Shown: in pieces, positions 43,550 through 55,369 of the stretch
How the letters are laid out: each line of letters begins with the position of its first letter
Position numbering within the stretch: position 1 is the stretch's first letter
NCBI GenBank assembly: GCA_030279155.1
Contig: CM059037.1
Coordinates: 28,019,001-28,083,000, forward strand
Direction of reading: 5' to 3'
Source of the DNA: Forsythia viridissima
Lineage: Eukaryota > Streptophyta > Magnoliopsida > Lamiales > Oleaceae
Length of the DNA: 64,000 nucleotides
The notes under the pieces: model-generated
Databases searched by the model: none
Told to the model about the DNA's origin: nothing
The model's input: only the letters and a program-made list of their open reading frames with translations
Program-made: the position numbers and the translations under genes

Positions 43550-45260
43550 GGTATCGACAATGTTATTTTCAACCCTCGGGATCTAGAGTAGCTCAAACTT
43601 CTCAAAATACTATAGAAAATCTATGACCTCTTCACATAAGTCACCATCATTTGTTCTCAAGTCGTAAAGCTTATATTAACTTGGCTCACCATGAACTGGG
43701 AGTCGTTGTGGACCTTAATCTTTTTTTCCTTCATCTCATGTGTTATCCTCATGCCTGCTAGAAGTGCCTCGCACTCGGCTGCGTTGTTGGAGACTTTGAA
43801 CTCGAGGTGAAGCACACAATTGAGGTTATATCCTTCTAGACTAACAAGCAATATCCCGACTCTAGCCCCATCGTCACCCAATGATCCATCAATGTATAAT
43901 GTCCACGTTGGTATCTCTTCGGGTTTAGCAATCTACAGTCTTTCCAGAAATGTGGGATAATTTTGCCACAAAATCTGCTAATGCCTGGCCCTTTATCAAT
44001 GGCTTGGGGTTTTAGAAAATCTTGAATTGGCTGAGTTCCACAGTCCACTTCATCAACCTCTTAGAGGCATTTGGTTTTTGGAGAATCTGTCTCAGTATGA
44101 GGTTCGTCAGCACATCAATGCTATGTGCCTGGAAATAAGGCCGGAGCTTTCTTGATATGTTGACTAGGGATATGACGAGCTTTTCCATGTCCTAGTATAG
44201 TGTTTCAATATCTTGCAGAGCTTTGCTAACATAGTATACCGAGATTTGTAGCGGTCCTTCTTTACAAATCAACACCAAGCTAACAGTTTTCGATGATACT
44301 GCTGGTACTAGCAACCTGTCCCTGAGCTTCGGCTTGGATAGGAGCGTGGCCATTCCGATGAGGTCCTTGAGCTTGTGGAAGGCGATCTCACACTCTAGTG
44401 TCCATTGAAATTTCTTTCTCCCCTTGATGGTCTGGAAGAAATGATGGCACTAGTCGGTTATCTTGGATACAAATCGGTTTAGAACTGCTAATATCCCAGT
44501 GAGGCTCTAGACTTCTTTGAGTGAGGATGGAGAGCGCATGTTTACAAAGGTCTTGATGTTCTTGGGGTTATCCTCGATCCCATGCTGATTTACCATGTAT
44601 CCTAGGAATTTTCCAAAAGCGTACTTCAAAGATTGAGCTTCATCTGATACTTGCGGAGGATTTTGAACATTTTCTCTAAGTGTGTGATATGGTCTTCGAC
44701 ATCCATGCTCTTTACGAGCATATCATCAATGTAGACCTCCATAGTATTTTTGATCTGTTCTACGAACATGAGGTTCACTAACCTCTAATAAGTAGCTCCA
44801 GTGTTCTTCAGACTGAAATGAATCATCTTGTAACAATACAAGTCTCGATCGGTTATGAATAAAGTGTGTTCCTCGTCATCGGCGAACATGGGGATCTGAT
44901 TGTAGCCAGAGTAAGCATCCATGAAGATAAGCAGTTTATGACCAGCAGTGGCATCAACTAGTTGGTCTATGCGTAGTAGGGAGAACTACCCTTATGACAT
45001 GCCTAGTTCAAGTCGGAGAAGTCTATACACATCATCCACTTGTCATTATTCTTATTTACCATCTTTCTACGCTTAATGGCATTTCTCTTTTGTATTTTAG
45101 GGAAAGCTTTCGGGTCCAATTTTAGGACGTGGCATGCCACTGATGATTTTATTCTCACCATGTCGAAATGCTTCCACGTAAAGACATTCGGGTTCTCTCT
45201 CAGAAATTGCTTCATCTTATCATTTAGCCCTTCCTCCAGGGCTTGGCCTACATACAATAC
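43550..45260 (-). pseudogene. gypsy reverse transcriptase and RNase H
   Basis: RT begins within 45003-45257 (a conserved ENPNVFTWKHFDM stretch, then KWMMCIDFSDLN). It continues with a FMDAYSGYNQI block near 44920 and MEVYIDDMLVKS (catalytic YIDD) near 44740. RNase H is best seen at 43657-43881 (GARVGILLVSLEG, SNNAAECEALLAGM with the catalytic Glu, VHNDSQFMVSQVN with the Asp). Stops near 44810, 44640, 44500 and others break the frame. Confidence 0.8.
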
Positions 45261-45419
45261 CCATCTGATAGGCTTACAGAAAATGTCTTTAACTTCTCTG
45301 CCAATGAAGCCTACGAAAACGAGTCTGTGATCCTGGGTCGAGGCCCTGGTCGATAAGTTAGAGACATTCTCTGTAAGTTGGAGGTCGAGGTTCTTATTCT
45401 CTTCCCATTCTCTCCATCT

Positions 45420-45800
45420 GTTTCTATTTACTCAGCCTCTACCATTACGACTAATGGGGTTGTCTCCTCGTGCATCGTCACTTCATGGAGCGCATTTATG
45501 TAGCAAGATATAGATTCTATCTTATTATCCCGCATCACGACAATCCCACCAGGTGCTGGGAATTTTATTGCTAAGTAATGAACCGATATAACTGTCTGTA
45601 AGTCCTTTAATGCTGGTTTTCCAAGGACTCCATGATAGGCCGAATGTGTGTAGACCATCAGCAACTCCATGAATTTCTTAATGTTGCAAGATGGCTCTCC
45701 AAAATCCACAGCAAGGATAATTCATCCCTGTAGGATGAGGGTGTCGTAGGTAAACCCGAACAATGGTTCCAAGATGGTCGTCAACCCATAGTCCACATCC
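45420..45800 (-). pseudogene. gypsy protease C-terminal and linker
   Basis: The open piece at 45428-45709 has YHGVLGKPALKDLQTV followed by HYLAIKFPAPGGI. This matches the region at the end of the Tat aspartic protease (YxxLLGRPxL...LKFPT). The protease active-site Asp strand upstream is decayed (near 45760-45850). Confidence 0.7.
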
Positions 45801-46602
45801 ATCTGGTCGAAAGCGCTACCAAATAGAACATCACCACACTACCATCGTCGACCAACATTCTACCATGTCCATTCCTGGAAACAACAGTATGCACCACCAA
45901 AGCATCGCAGTGTAGGTAGTGGACACTAACCATATCCTCCTCCATGAATGTGATGGGTGGGGCCCTAAGTCGATGTCCATGAACTGGATGACATAAGGTC
46001 TTCCGATTATGGTATTAATTTTTTAAACCAGATGAGCCCTTGTAGGTCGGTATTATCTAGGTAGATCCATAATCCTATCGTTCCTTCTGTCATCGCAGTA
46101 GGATGTTCTTCCTGGCGACAATGTGGAGGTATTCGACCACAATTGGAAGGTCCACGTCCTCCTCGTACTGGCCGGCGTCTTTCCTCAAATCCTAATTTTC
46201 TTTATCGATCAGTTTTCGTACCTCCAAAAAATCTTTCGAATTATGATACCGAATTCGGTAAATACTGTAAAACTTTAGAGCTGGTGCTAGTGGCAGAGGA
46301 AGGCCGCGGGTTGGCCTAGGTGGATGCCCTGGACCGTGTTTGGTTTGATTGAACCTCCTATAGTGATTGTTGCGAGGATCAGGAAAGCGCTGACCTTCAC
46401 AGTGGACTCTCCTTTTTCTCTTTCAGTCTTCTCCTAGTTTTCGATAGTTTTCTCTAGAATTTCTTGCTGAATGAGGTTTACCAAATAGGTGTATGTCATC
46501 GGCTCTCTATTCTGAACATCCCTCCAAAAGAAAGTCCTCATGTGAAGTACGGTTATCAATGAATCAAGTGCCTTTTCGTCGATGATGTACTCAATCTTGT
46601 TG
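45801..46602 (-). pseudogene. gypsy Gag C-terminal part (left of nested element)
   Basis: Minus-strand pieces show a Gag core end near 46490-46600 (LDSLITVLHM, then FFWRD and MTYTYLVNLIQ). Arg-rich and polar linker pieces then lead toward the protease. Heavily broken. It continues 53851-54770 on the other side of the nested element. Confidence 0.55.
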
Positions 46603-46607
46603 ATAAC

Positions 46608-48139
46608 TGTTGCATTTAAAGCACAAGTGTACGATTGTCAATTTAACATGTAGTAAAGTTGACCTAATGAGTCAAGATTATCGTTCCACGAAGGCTGTTT
46701 TATTTGAATACTAATTTTAAGTAATTCTACCTCAATTTGTTGAAAATAAATTTCTGGCAAATTGTTTATTTATACTATGATTAGCTAAGAAATAATTAAT
46801 TAATTAAACGAATAAATATGATGATTAAATTGTCGAGACTCATGGTTTTACAATAGTTATCACCCTTAATTTCACCTCTCAAGTCAATTTTTACAATTTT
46901 ATTCAACTGAATTCACTAATTAAATCATTTACATCTCTCAAATTCAAATCAACCCTATTTAATTAAGTCAACTTACTATATCTCTATGTAAATCTGAATA
47001 AGTCTTAACTAAACGCGTTTAAACATCTAAAAATTCAATTAAGGACAGCAACAAAAGCAAAATCGTATCTCTACCTTTCACCTAATTATCGAATTTTACT
47101 ACGTGATCTAAATTATTAAATCACCTCTCGGCTCGTTAAAATTCACAATTCAATGAACTAGTGATCAAGTAATTCGAGCATGAAGAGAATAAGTAAAATC
47201 AATACATGAATCCTAATATTCCATAAAACTTGAGAATTGAAAATAAATTTTTAAAACTAGGTTACATTATATTCGTCCCAACTATAAGTTTAGCTACTCA
47301 TCATACGTGAAAAAAGAAAACATGAAGAATTTGGAATACATAGCCGGATTTAAAGAAAAGACGAGAAAGAGTTGAATTTCTTGCACTAAGAATTTGTCAT
47401 ATTCACATCCCAATCTTGAAAACATTCGTCGTTCTTTGCTTTTCTCCTTTAGTTCTTTTTTGTTTCTTTGATTTTCAACTCCGAATCTAACATAGATTGT
47501 CTTTTTATAGTGTTTACGCTCCTTAAACTCGTTTTAATTGAAAAAGGCACAAATACACCTGAGTTTTAACTTCAAAAACCTTATGCGTGTCGTAGTTTGC
47601 AAACCACGGCAAACAGATTTTTTAGGTTTTCCGTGGTCTGGATGCGGTTTGCTTACCGCTGCCAGACCGTGGCAAACGGAAGACTTTCAGTCAATTTGTA
47701 AGTTGCTCACTGAACTTTCGAAGTTGTACAATTTGTGTCCTACTTGAAGTTTTTTTGTATAGATTTTGTCATTTTTGCTCCAAGTCCTTCAATTTTGATC
47801 CCAAAAATTCCAAGAGCTTCCACATTAGTCTCCAAACCTCCTTAGTTATTCAAATTTGGTTATCAATCCTCAAACTTTTTGTAAGTTAAATTCCACTCCC
47901 AAAACTTGTAAAATTTCTCCAATGGCTCACTTAATGTTCTTATCACTCCGGTGCCATCATGTAAATCTTCAAATGTTTCCGATCAACTTCATTTAAGTTC
48001 CAATTATTTCTTTTTGTTCTATTTACCTCCATTTTAGATTTTACCTACAATGACAATATTTATACAGAATTAAGTAAAAATTTGTTCAAATTACAATTAT
48101 ATATCAAGTTTATAAGCTAGGATAAATGTGTAAAATATA
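46608..48139 (-). repeat. 3' LTR, Athila-like element
   Basis: 1532 bp. The inner edge is next to a purine-rich AAGTTTGGAGG on the minus strand (about 48150-48161), the plus-strand primer. The terminal base pair is TA on the minus strand, mutated from TG. Confidence 0.8.
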
Positions 48140-49830
48140 CTTTTCAAATACCTCCAAACTTAAACACTTGTTCGTCCCAAGCAAGATTGTCTACTTAAAC
48201 ACACAAACAAATAACAATAAAATCTACTACAATAGTTAGATTGCCGTATTTGCCTCAAGTTTTTTCATAAATAACTTATAAATCATGCTACCAAAAAAAA
48301 ATTTACTCATTCGATGCTCGACCGACGTGTGTGTACGCAAAGTCAATCCAATCACCATAAGCATTTAGGTTGGTAATAGTCCGCCGCTCAATAGTCAATT
48401 ATTTCATTTCTCTTTCGTATCGTAAGAATGAACATCCTCATCTTGATATTCAATCTCTCACCCATGGTGTTATTTCTAAAATTGCTCTAAAAAACATTTG
48501 TTCTTTTACCTCTCAAGTTTGGTTGGATCTAATTTATAGAATAACTATCTAGATCTGTGATGATTCTTCCTTTATTGAGTATTTGATCGTCAAGCTTCTA
48601 CTAGGCAAGTCAAGCCCACTAGTTATCTACATCTCCAAATTCTAATCATAACAGCTCAACCTTGCTAGTTTTTCTTTTGTTCCAAAGAACTGCGATTTTT
48701 TTATATGTAAAACCTCATTCATTTAAGCTTTCTAGATGGCCCTTGTAACTAACTTTAGGTCTATGGCTCACAGGTTTGACAGACCTTAGGGCACCGAGTT
48801 TTGAGAACACCTACAGGATTTATCACTCGAGTTAAAAAGGCAATAAAGAAAGGCATAAGATAACGCAAGTGCAATGCACTTTTTGTACAAGATAAAATAT
48901 GCTGGAATTAAATTCCTAGCATCTATTCAATATCTAGATTCCACCTAGATTACACATGCAAAAAATCAACATCTATCGCAATAGCTTCCACACTAGATTG
49001 ACTACCCTCAAACTATCCTTTCAATTGGTTAAGCAATTGATTTTTTTACATGGTGGTCTTCGTTTTAACAACCTAGGTCCACAATTCTATTAACATATTC
49101 TATCCATGTACCAACCAAAATCATTGATATTCATGACTAATGTGCTCACAATTAATCACATCTCACATAGACAAGCATAGTAAAAAGAATAAGCACAAGT
49201 AGCACTACCTAGTCATAATTCCTGAATCAGAAACAGTTTCAAATAAATAATATCATCAGTCGGCAAGGTTATCCAACTATTACACAAACACACTAGTAAA
49301 GAATATATTTTTTGAGTTATTTTTTATTTTTTATTTTTTACATTACATAATATAAACAGCACACACAAACATAAAAAAAAAATAATAAAGTCATCAACTG
49401 CACCCTAAACTTAAAGTACACATTATCCTCAATGTGAGCAAAATAGACAAAAAGAAAAGAGTTTACTAGACTCTCAGCGTAGTGGAGGTGCAATCTACTT
49501 GCCATATACTTAGATCTCATCAGGAGGTGGTAGTCATTATTCTTGGCTGCATGGTATGGCTTTAGAACTTTTGCAAGGTAAAAATAAAACGATATATAGC
49601 GATATTGGAGTAACACAAATTGTGGCCACGATAACCTAGACTAAAACTACTCATTAATCCTAAAAAAAATTAAAAAGTGAAAATGTAATCCTATACAAAA
49701 ACTCAAAAATAAAAGAGATAAAGGATAGAAAATTCAGTTGCCTCCCAATAAGCTCTTGTTTAATGTTATTAGCTCGACTTTGTTGCAACAATTATTCAAG
49801 GTGGCTTGAATCGGCTTTAGACGACTTGCA
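48140..49830 (-). other. Non-coding interior where pol should be
   Basis: 1.7 kb between the protease piece and the 3' LTR with no RT, RNase H or integrase motif on either strand. Near 49740-49790, GTTGCCTCCCAATAAGC begins a stretch I recall as common in plant non-autonomous gypsy relatives. ORFs here (48370-48552, 49338-49616) have no motif. Confidence 0.6.
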
Positions 49831-50233
49831 TTACTGACACTTTTCGGCTTTGCGTGATTTTTCTTTCACCCTCCAAACTTTTGTTTGGCCATTTTCATCT
49901 TTGATTACTCCAACTAATCCACCTATCTCTACATCCGATTTGCACTTTTCTTGGTCAATTTTTACCACTTCATTCACTCTAAAATACCCCTCGAGGTTGA
50001 TTGGTTGCTTAGGTATGGTGTACAAACTGAATATTGCTCGTTCATCTTGCACCCTCAAGATAAGCTCACCTTTTTCTATATCAATAAGGGCTCGACTTGT
50101 CACTAAGAATGGCCGCCCCAATATTACTGGCATTTCCTTGTCCTTCTCAAAATCAAAGACAATGAAGTCAACTGGGAATATGAATTTATCCACCTTGATG
50201 AGTACATCATCAATATACCTCGTGGATGCTTGA
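49831..50233 (-). pseudogene. Athila-like protease piece
   Basis: A 120-codon open frame has FIFPVDFIVFDFEKD, then MPVILGRPFLVTSRALIDI with GELILRV. This is the C-terminal half of the retropepsin-like domain of Athila/Tat elements. The active-site D-x-G strand upstream (near 50260-50380) is decayed. RT should follow to the left but does not. Confidence 0.8.
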
Positions 50234-50479
50234 TTGACCTATATAATCGTTGCTTTTACCTCTCTCAGACTTAATCTCTTGTAGACAGAAAAGAGTATCA
50301 AATTAACACTTGCACATAAATCACATAAAGCTTACAAATTACAAAATTGTCCAATTGTGCAAGGTATTTTGAAACTCCCTGAATTTTTTTTATCTTCGGA
50401 GGCAACTTGTTGAGCAGAATAGTACTAAATTTCTCAGTCAAAGCTATGGTCTCTTATTCTTCAATCTTTTTCATAAACT

Positions 50480-52076
50480 TTAAATATAGTAGTATATGAG
50501 CCAAAGTATCTGTGAAAGAAATGTTGATGAGTAATTTCTTGAAAATATCAAGAAATTTGGCAAATTGTTTGTCAAGCTCAGTATTCTTGAGCCTTTGAGA
50601 AAATGAAATGGGCAGTACATATGCTTTGGTAGGTATGGTTGCCTTAACTTGTGGGGTTTTAGAATTTTGTTTTTAACTTGCTTCTGGTGTCTGTTCAAAC
50701 ATTTCCACTTGCTCATCGTTTGTGGTGAATACATTGTCGTCTTTGTCAACTGAACTTTTTTCCAAGCATCTCAAGTAGCTAAGCTCCACTAAGTGTGGTG
50801 ATGACATTGACATGTTCTCGTAGATTCGTCTTTGTGTTACTAGGTAGAGTACCTAGGGTCCTTTCTGACAATTTCAAGGCAATTTGGTCAATATGAGTCT
50901 CTAACTTTCTAATAGATGCATGTTGATTCTGATAAGTTATCTCACTTTGCTGAAGTATCTTATCCGTTTTCTGCATGTACTGCTAAAACATTTTTCCTAA
51001 ACTTGGCATTCTCTCTTGCTGGGGATTATTTGGAACATTATTTTGATTGTCAGGCCACCTGAAGTTTGGGTGTTGCTTCCATCCTGGATTTTATGTTTGA
51101 TATGGATTAAGAAGTATTTTGAACAAAGTTTACATGTTCATCTGGAGTGGCTAATAACATACAGTCTTAAATACAACGATTTTCCGCACAATTTTCACAA
51201 GTTGAGCTCGTATGGATTGCATTCACACCATGTGATTACGCTTTTACCAATAGTTCTACTTACTTCTTAAGTGTCGCAATGTGTGCATTAGTAGCTGAAG
51301 TATTGTCTATCTCATATTACATATCACTTTCTTCAGGACTGATGGATCAGATGAGAACATCGAATGTATCTTTGCAATCAATTCAAACAGTTCTAATGCT
51401 TGATTTACTAATTTATTCGTTGTAGAACTATTTGCTGACGAGTCCACCTGAGACTTCGAAATAGGTGAGAGTCCAGCGTAGAAGTATTGCACCTATTGCC
51501 CCTTGCTTATCTTGTGGTTTGGACACTTTCTGAATAACTCTTTAAGTCTGACCCATGCCTCGTGATAGCTTTCTCCATCAAATTGCTGAAAAGATGAAAT
51601 TTCTATCTTCATTTTGGCCACTTTAGCAGGCTAAAAGTACTTATTGTAGAACTTTCTTGTCAAATCCTCCCAAATAGTGATACTTGCATGTGGTTCAGAA
51701 TCCAACAACTCTAAAGTACCATCCTTCAATGTGTATGAAAATAATCTCAGTTTGATAGCATACTCACGTACTCCTTGAAACTGTAAATTTTAGCACATCC
51801 GAGTGAATCTAGAGATGTGTGTATTTGGATTTTCATGTGCCTTACATAAAATTAAATGTTGTTGCTGAATAAATGGATCAAATCTGCCCTTAGATGAAAA
51901 TCATTTCGTACAAAATTAGGATATACGATGCTTGATTGCTCGGCTGCCGCTGGAGTCAGAAATTGTGCAACCAGCAGATCTCCTTCATCAGTTTCCACTC
52001 TGATTCGGTGTTGAACCTGTTGAGAAGCTAATATGGCTGCTTCTGCGGCAACTATTCTAGCTTGTTCATTTTCCAT
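50480..52076 (-). pseudogene. Athila-like Gag
   Basis: The Met at 52076 opens MENEQARIVAAEAAILASQQ. YPNFVRNDFHLRADLIHLF follows and matches the start of the Athila/Tat Gag core. A later frame (51307-51492) gives VQYFYAGLSP-like and LVNQALELFELIAK, the conserved centre. Polar C-terminal pieces run to about 50480. There are at least four frame breaks. Confidence 0.75.
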
Positions 52077-52254
52077 AGTGATTCATTATTTTTGGTTGTG
52101 TTTATTGCGTCTTTGTCTAAAACTATGTTCGAACTTGGAGTTGAAAGGTTTGAGATCGTTTCTTTGTGAATGGAGCATCTAATGAACACCTTTTTTTGTT
52201 ATAAGAAACAAAAAATGTTGAAATAATCTAAATAAATATCAAATAAAGAAATAG

Positions 52255-52272
52255 TCCCCGGCAACGGCGCCA
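52255..52272 (-). promoter_or_regulatory. primer binding site (tRNA-Asp)
   Basis: The plus strand reads TCCCCGGCAACGGCGCCA, identical to the 3' end of plant tRNA-Asp, so the minus strand is its 18-nt complement. It sits 6 bp inside the 5' LTR, the arrangement of Athila-type elements. Confidence 0.9.
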
Positions 52273-52278
52273 AAAATT

Positions 52279-53838
52279 TGTTGCTTTTAAATTACAAGTG
52301 TACAATTGTCAATTTAACAAGTAGTAAAGTGGACCTAATGAGTCCAAATTATCGTTCTCACGAAGACTATTTTATTTGAATACTAATTTAAGTAATTCTA
52401 CCTCGATTTGTTAAAAACAAATTTATGGCAAAGTGTTGATTTATACTATGAGTAACTAAAAAAGAAAAAAAAAACAATTAAACGAATAAATATGGTGATT
52501 AAAGTGTCGGGACTCATGGCTTCACAATAATTATCACCTTTAATTTCGACTCTCAAGTCAATTTCTACAATTGTATTCGGCCGAATTCACCAATTAAATC
52601 AATTTACCTTTCTCGGGTTCAAATCAATCCTATTAAATTAAGTCAACTCAATATATCTCTATATAAATCTAAATAAGCCTTAACTAAACGCTTTTAAACA
52701 CCTAAGAATTCAATTAAGGATCGCAAAAAAGCAAAATCGTATCTCTACCTTTTACCCAATTATAGAATTTTACTACGTGGTCTAAATTATTAACTCACCT
52801 CTCGGCTCATGAATTTAAATTCACAATTCAATGAACTAGTGATCAAGTAATTCAAGCATGAAGAGAAGAAGTAAAATCAATACGTGAATCCATTAATTCC
52901 ATAAAACTTGAGAATTGAAAAAAAAAAAAAAAAGCTTCAAAACTAGGTTACATACCGTATGTCCCAACTATAAGTTTAGCTACTCATCATACGGAAAAAA
53001 AAAAAAAAAAAAAAAAAACATGAAGTGTTTGGAATACATAACCGGATTTAAAGAAAATACGAGAAAGAGTTGAATCTCTTGTACCAATAATTCGTCGTCT
53101 TCACGTCCCAATCTTGAAAACATTCGAGGTTCTTCCTTTGCTACTTTGGTTCTCTTTTATTTCTTGGATTTTCCAACCTCTAATCTAACCTAGATTGGGT
53201 CTTTTTATAGTGTTTACGCCCCTTAAACTCGTTTTAATTGAAAATGACATAAATATCCCTGAGTTTTAACTTTAAAAAACTAGAAAAACCTTTACACGGG
53301 CCGTAGTTTTAGGTTAACCATGGTTTTCTTGCCGGACCGTCATAAACAGAAAACTTTTGGTCAATTTGCAAGTTGGTTCATAAACTTTCAAAGTTGTGCA
53401 ATTTGGTCCCTACTTGGACTTTTTTTGTAGTGATTTGGTCCTTTTTACTCCAAGTCCTTCAACATTGATCCCACTAGTTCCAAGAGCTTCCACATTAGTC
53501 CCTAAACCTTCTTAGTTTTCCAAATTTGGTCATTCTCAAGTTTTAGAAGTGTACAAATCAGTCTTCAAACTCTTTGTAAGTTAAATTCTACTCCCGAAAC
53601 TTGTGAAATTCTTCTAATGGCTCTCTTAATAGTTCTTATCACTTCTGTGCCATCATGTCAATCTTCAAATGCTTCTAATCAACTCCAATTAAGCTCCAAT
53701 TCTCTTTTTTTTGATCTATTTACCTCTATTTTTTGAGTGTTGCCTACAATGACAATTTTTATGCAGAATTAAGTTGAAATTCGCTCAAATCACAATTATA
53801 TATCAAGTTTATAAACTAGAATAAGTGTGTAAAACACA
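52279..53838 (-). repeat. 5' LTR, Athila-like element
   Basis: 1560 bp, minus strand TGTGTTTTACACA...AAGCAACA. Contains poly-A runs at 52919-52934 and 52996-53019 not shared in full with the partner. Confidence 0.8.
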
Positions 53839-53850
53839 TATATAAATAAC

Positions 53851-54770
53851 CTTGTTGAATCTCATAGTATAGCTATCTCATAATAAACAGAGTGTCATGG
53901 ACTTGAACCACGTCCGTCGCAGTCGTTCGATTACTGATGAAGGCATTTATAAACTCCTGCTTCAGTTGTGACCAGTTCCTTATACTTCCAGGTTTCAGTT
54001 TTTTATACTACATCTTTACTACAGAGACGAGTGTGGTGTGAAAGTTCTTACATTTAATCGTCGAGATGTAACCTTGCAGTCTTGTCTTGTATACGTTGAT
54101 GTGGTTCGTAGGATCACCCTATCCATTTTACTTTTCCATGGGAGGCATTTTGAAACCAGCAGACAGTTCTCTAACCTTCAGTTCTTTGGAGAACGGGAGG
54201 TTCTCGTCTTCGTCATCTAGATCGCAAGAACGTATTAATTTTTCATCCTCAAATTTTACATCCACATCCTAGGAATTTCTCTTCATTTCTGGGCGAGCCT
54301 CGCTATGCTCGATGTGTCGACTGCCATTTGATTGGGGCAATGCAACAGAGGATCTAGGACCTAGTCTATCAAACATACTGACGGATGGTGAGGGTTTTTC
54401 TCGTGCCGGTAAGGCCTTCTCCCAACGATATTCAAGCGAGGGCATCGGATTCCGTCTACCTGAAACAGGTGAATCAATCTGAGATCGACAGTTTTCGATG
54501 GAGTCGAACCTCAGAGGTCTTTGCCAGTTGCGGTCCTGCTTGTTTCCTAACTGGTAGGTTGATTTCCCAACCGCTTGATCATGGTCCTGATCTGGGCGTT
54601 CTTTTCTTTCAGGTAGAGAAATGTCTTGTTCTGTCGTTTTTCTTTGACACTATCTCCTTCTTCTGCGGTGAGTCACATTCTGGAGATTTAGAATATTCCC
54701 ATAGCTTTACTCTAATTGGCGGGATTCAACTCCCTCTTGAGAGTTCTTAGTTGCCATGACTTTTCAGTAG
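53851..54770 (-). pseudogene. gypsy Gag N-terminal part (right of nested element)
   Basis: From a Met near 54757 (MATKNSQEG) the minus strand gives a polar N-terminal region, then pieces of the Gag core near 54050-54130 (DPTNHINVYKTRLQGYI-like). The last piece stops at the nested element's right duplication (53846-53850). Many stops. Confidence 0.55.
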
Positions 54771-54825
54771 GAGATCAAAACACGCCTTACCACGAATTAA
54801 TCTAATCATGTAACGTATCTTCATT

Positions 54826-54844
54826 TTCTACAAACGGCACCAAT
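54826..54844 (-). promoter_or_regulatory. gypsy primer-site region
   Basis: The minus strand reads ATTGGTGCCGTTTGTAGAA right after the LTR, a decayed form of the TTTGGCGCCGTCTGTGG leader common to plant Tat-type elements. Confidence 0.6.
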
Positions 54845-54845
54845 C

Positions 54846-55265
54846 TGTTGACATTGAAATATGCACTATCCACGTGTGAATAGATCTCCAATCAATCTCC
54901 TGTCAGCCTATATGTTACATGTACATTTGGACAATCGTTAGGCACCAAGATTACTAGAAAAAAGGGTCAACAACCATTGGTACTGCGATGATCAAGTCAA
55001 CAGCCGGTATCAAAATGTATTGAAGAATATGGGTGTATGAGAGACAAGCAAGCAGAAATTTGATTAGAGTTTAAGGTAGAGAATAATGCATACCTTTGAG
55101 TGAATGAAGATCTTGTATTTATATTGGGAAAGTTCTAATTAATTTAGGAAAGTAATCAATTAGATATCTATTGGAATTCTCTTTCCTTATGAAATAAGGG
55201 ATAATCCAATATTATCGCAATCTTCTGGATTTCAGTTCCAATCTGTGTCAATCTCTTAGATTACA
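54846..55265 (-). repeat. 5' LTR of the Tat-type element
   Basis: The inner edge at 54846 is set by the adjacent primer-site region (LTR ends TCAACA on the minus strand). A TATA-like AATATAAATACAAG on the minus strand near 55110-55125 supports an LTR promoter. The outer edge (TGTAATC on the minus strand at 55265) is a guess since no second LTR is present. Confidence 0.5.
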
Positions 55266-55369
55266 TTTTTAAACTTTAGGAGAATGATATACGGTTTCCT
55301 TATGAGAATTATCTTCTCAGTTAAATAAAAAAAATTCCCAAATATCAGATTGCTTGGGAGAATCAGTGG

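Larger units (their letters stand above)
46608..53838 (-). mobile_element. Athila-like gypsy element without pol (non-autonomous)
   Basis: LTRs at 46608-48139 (1532 bp) and 52279-53838 (1560 bp) share start TGTTGC and diverge by roughly 12-15 percent by eye. ATAAC occurs at 46603-46607 and again at 53846-53850, 7 bp past the right LTR end. The primer site matches tRNA-Asp. The 4.1-kb interior holds only Gag and a protease piece; no RT, RNase H or integrase motif is visible. Such elements would need enzymes from an autonomous relative. Confidence 0.85.
36050..55265 (-). mobile_element. Tat-type Ty3/gypsy element with antisense ORF, host of two nested elements
   Basis: On the minus strand, from right to left: 5' LTR (54846 to about 55265), primer-site region, Gag (split by a nested Athila-like element at 46608-53838), protease, RT, RNase H, integrase, an 86-bp tandem array, then a plus-strand (antisense) coiled-coil ORF split by an Ale-like copia at 36669-40933. 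The antisense ORF beyond pol is a known trait of several Tat sublineages. No 3' LTR is recognisable at the left, so the end near 36050 is a truncation or decay boundary. Confidence 0.75.

Noticed and set aside
47631..47672. Hairpin CCGTGGTCTGG...CCAGACCGTGG in the Athila-like LTR
   Set aside because: The arms pair with two mismatches in 11 and the other LTR lacks a good copy; no support for a microRNA-like precursor.
48370..49616. Hidden pol in the Athila-like interior
   Set aside because: Looked for YxDD, HHCC and DDE motifs on both strands and saw none.
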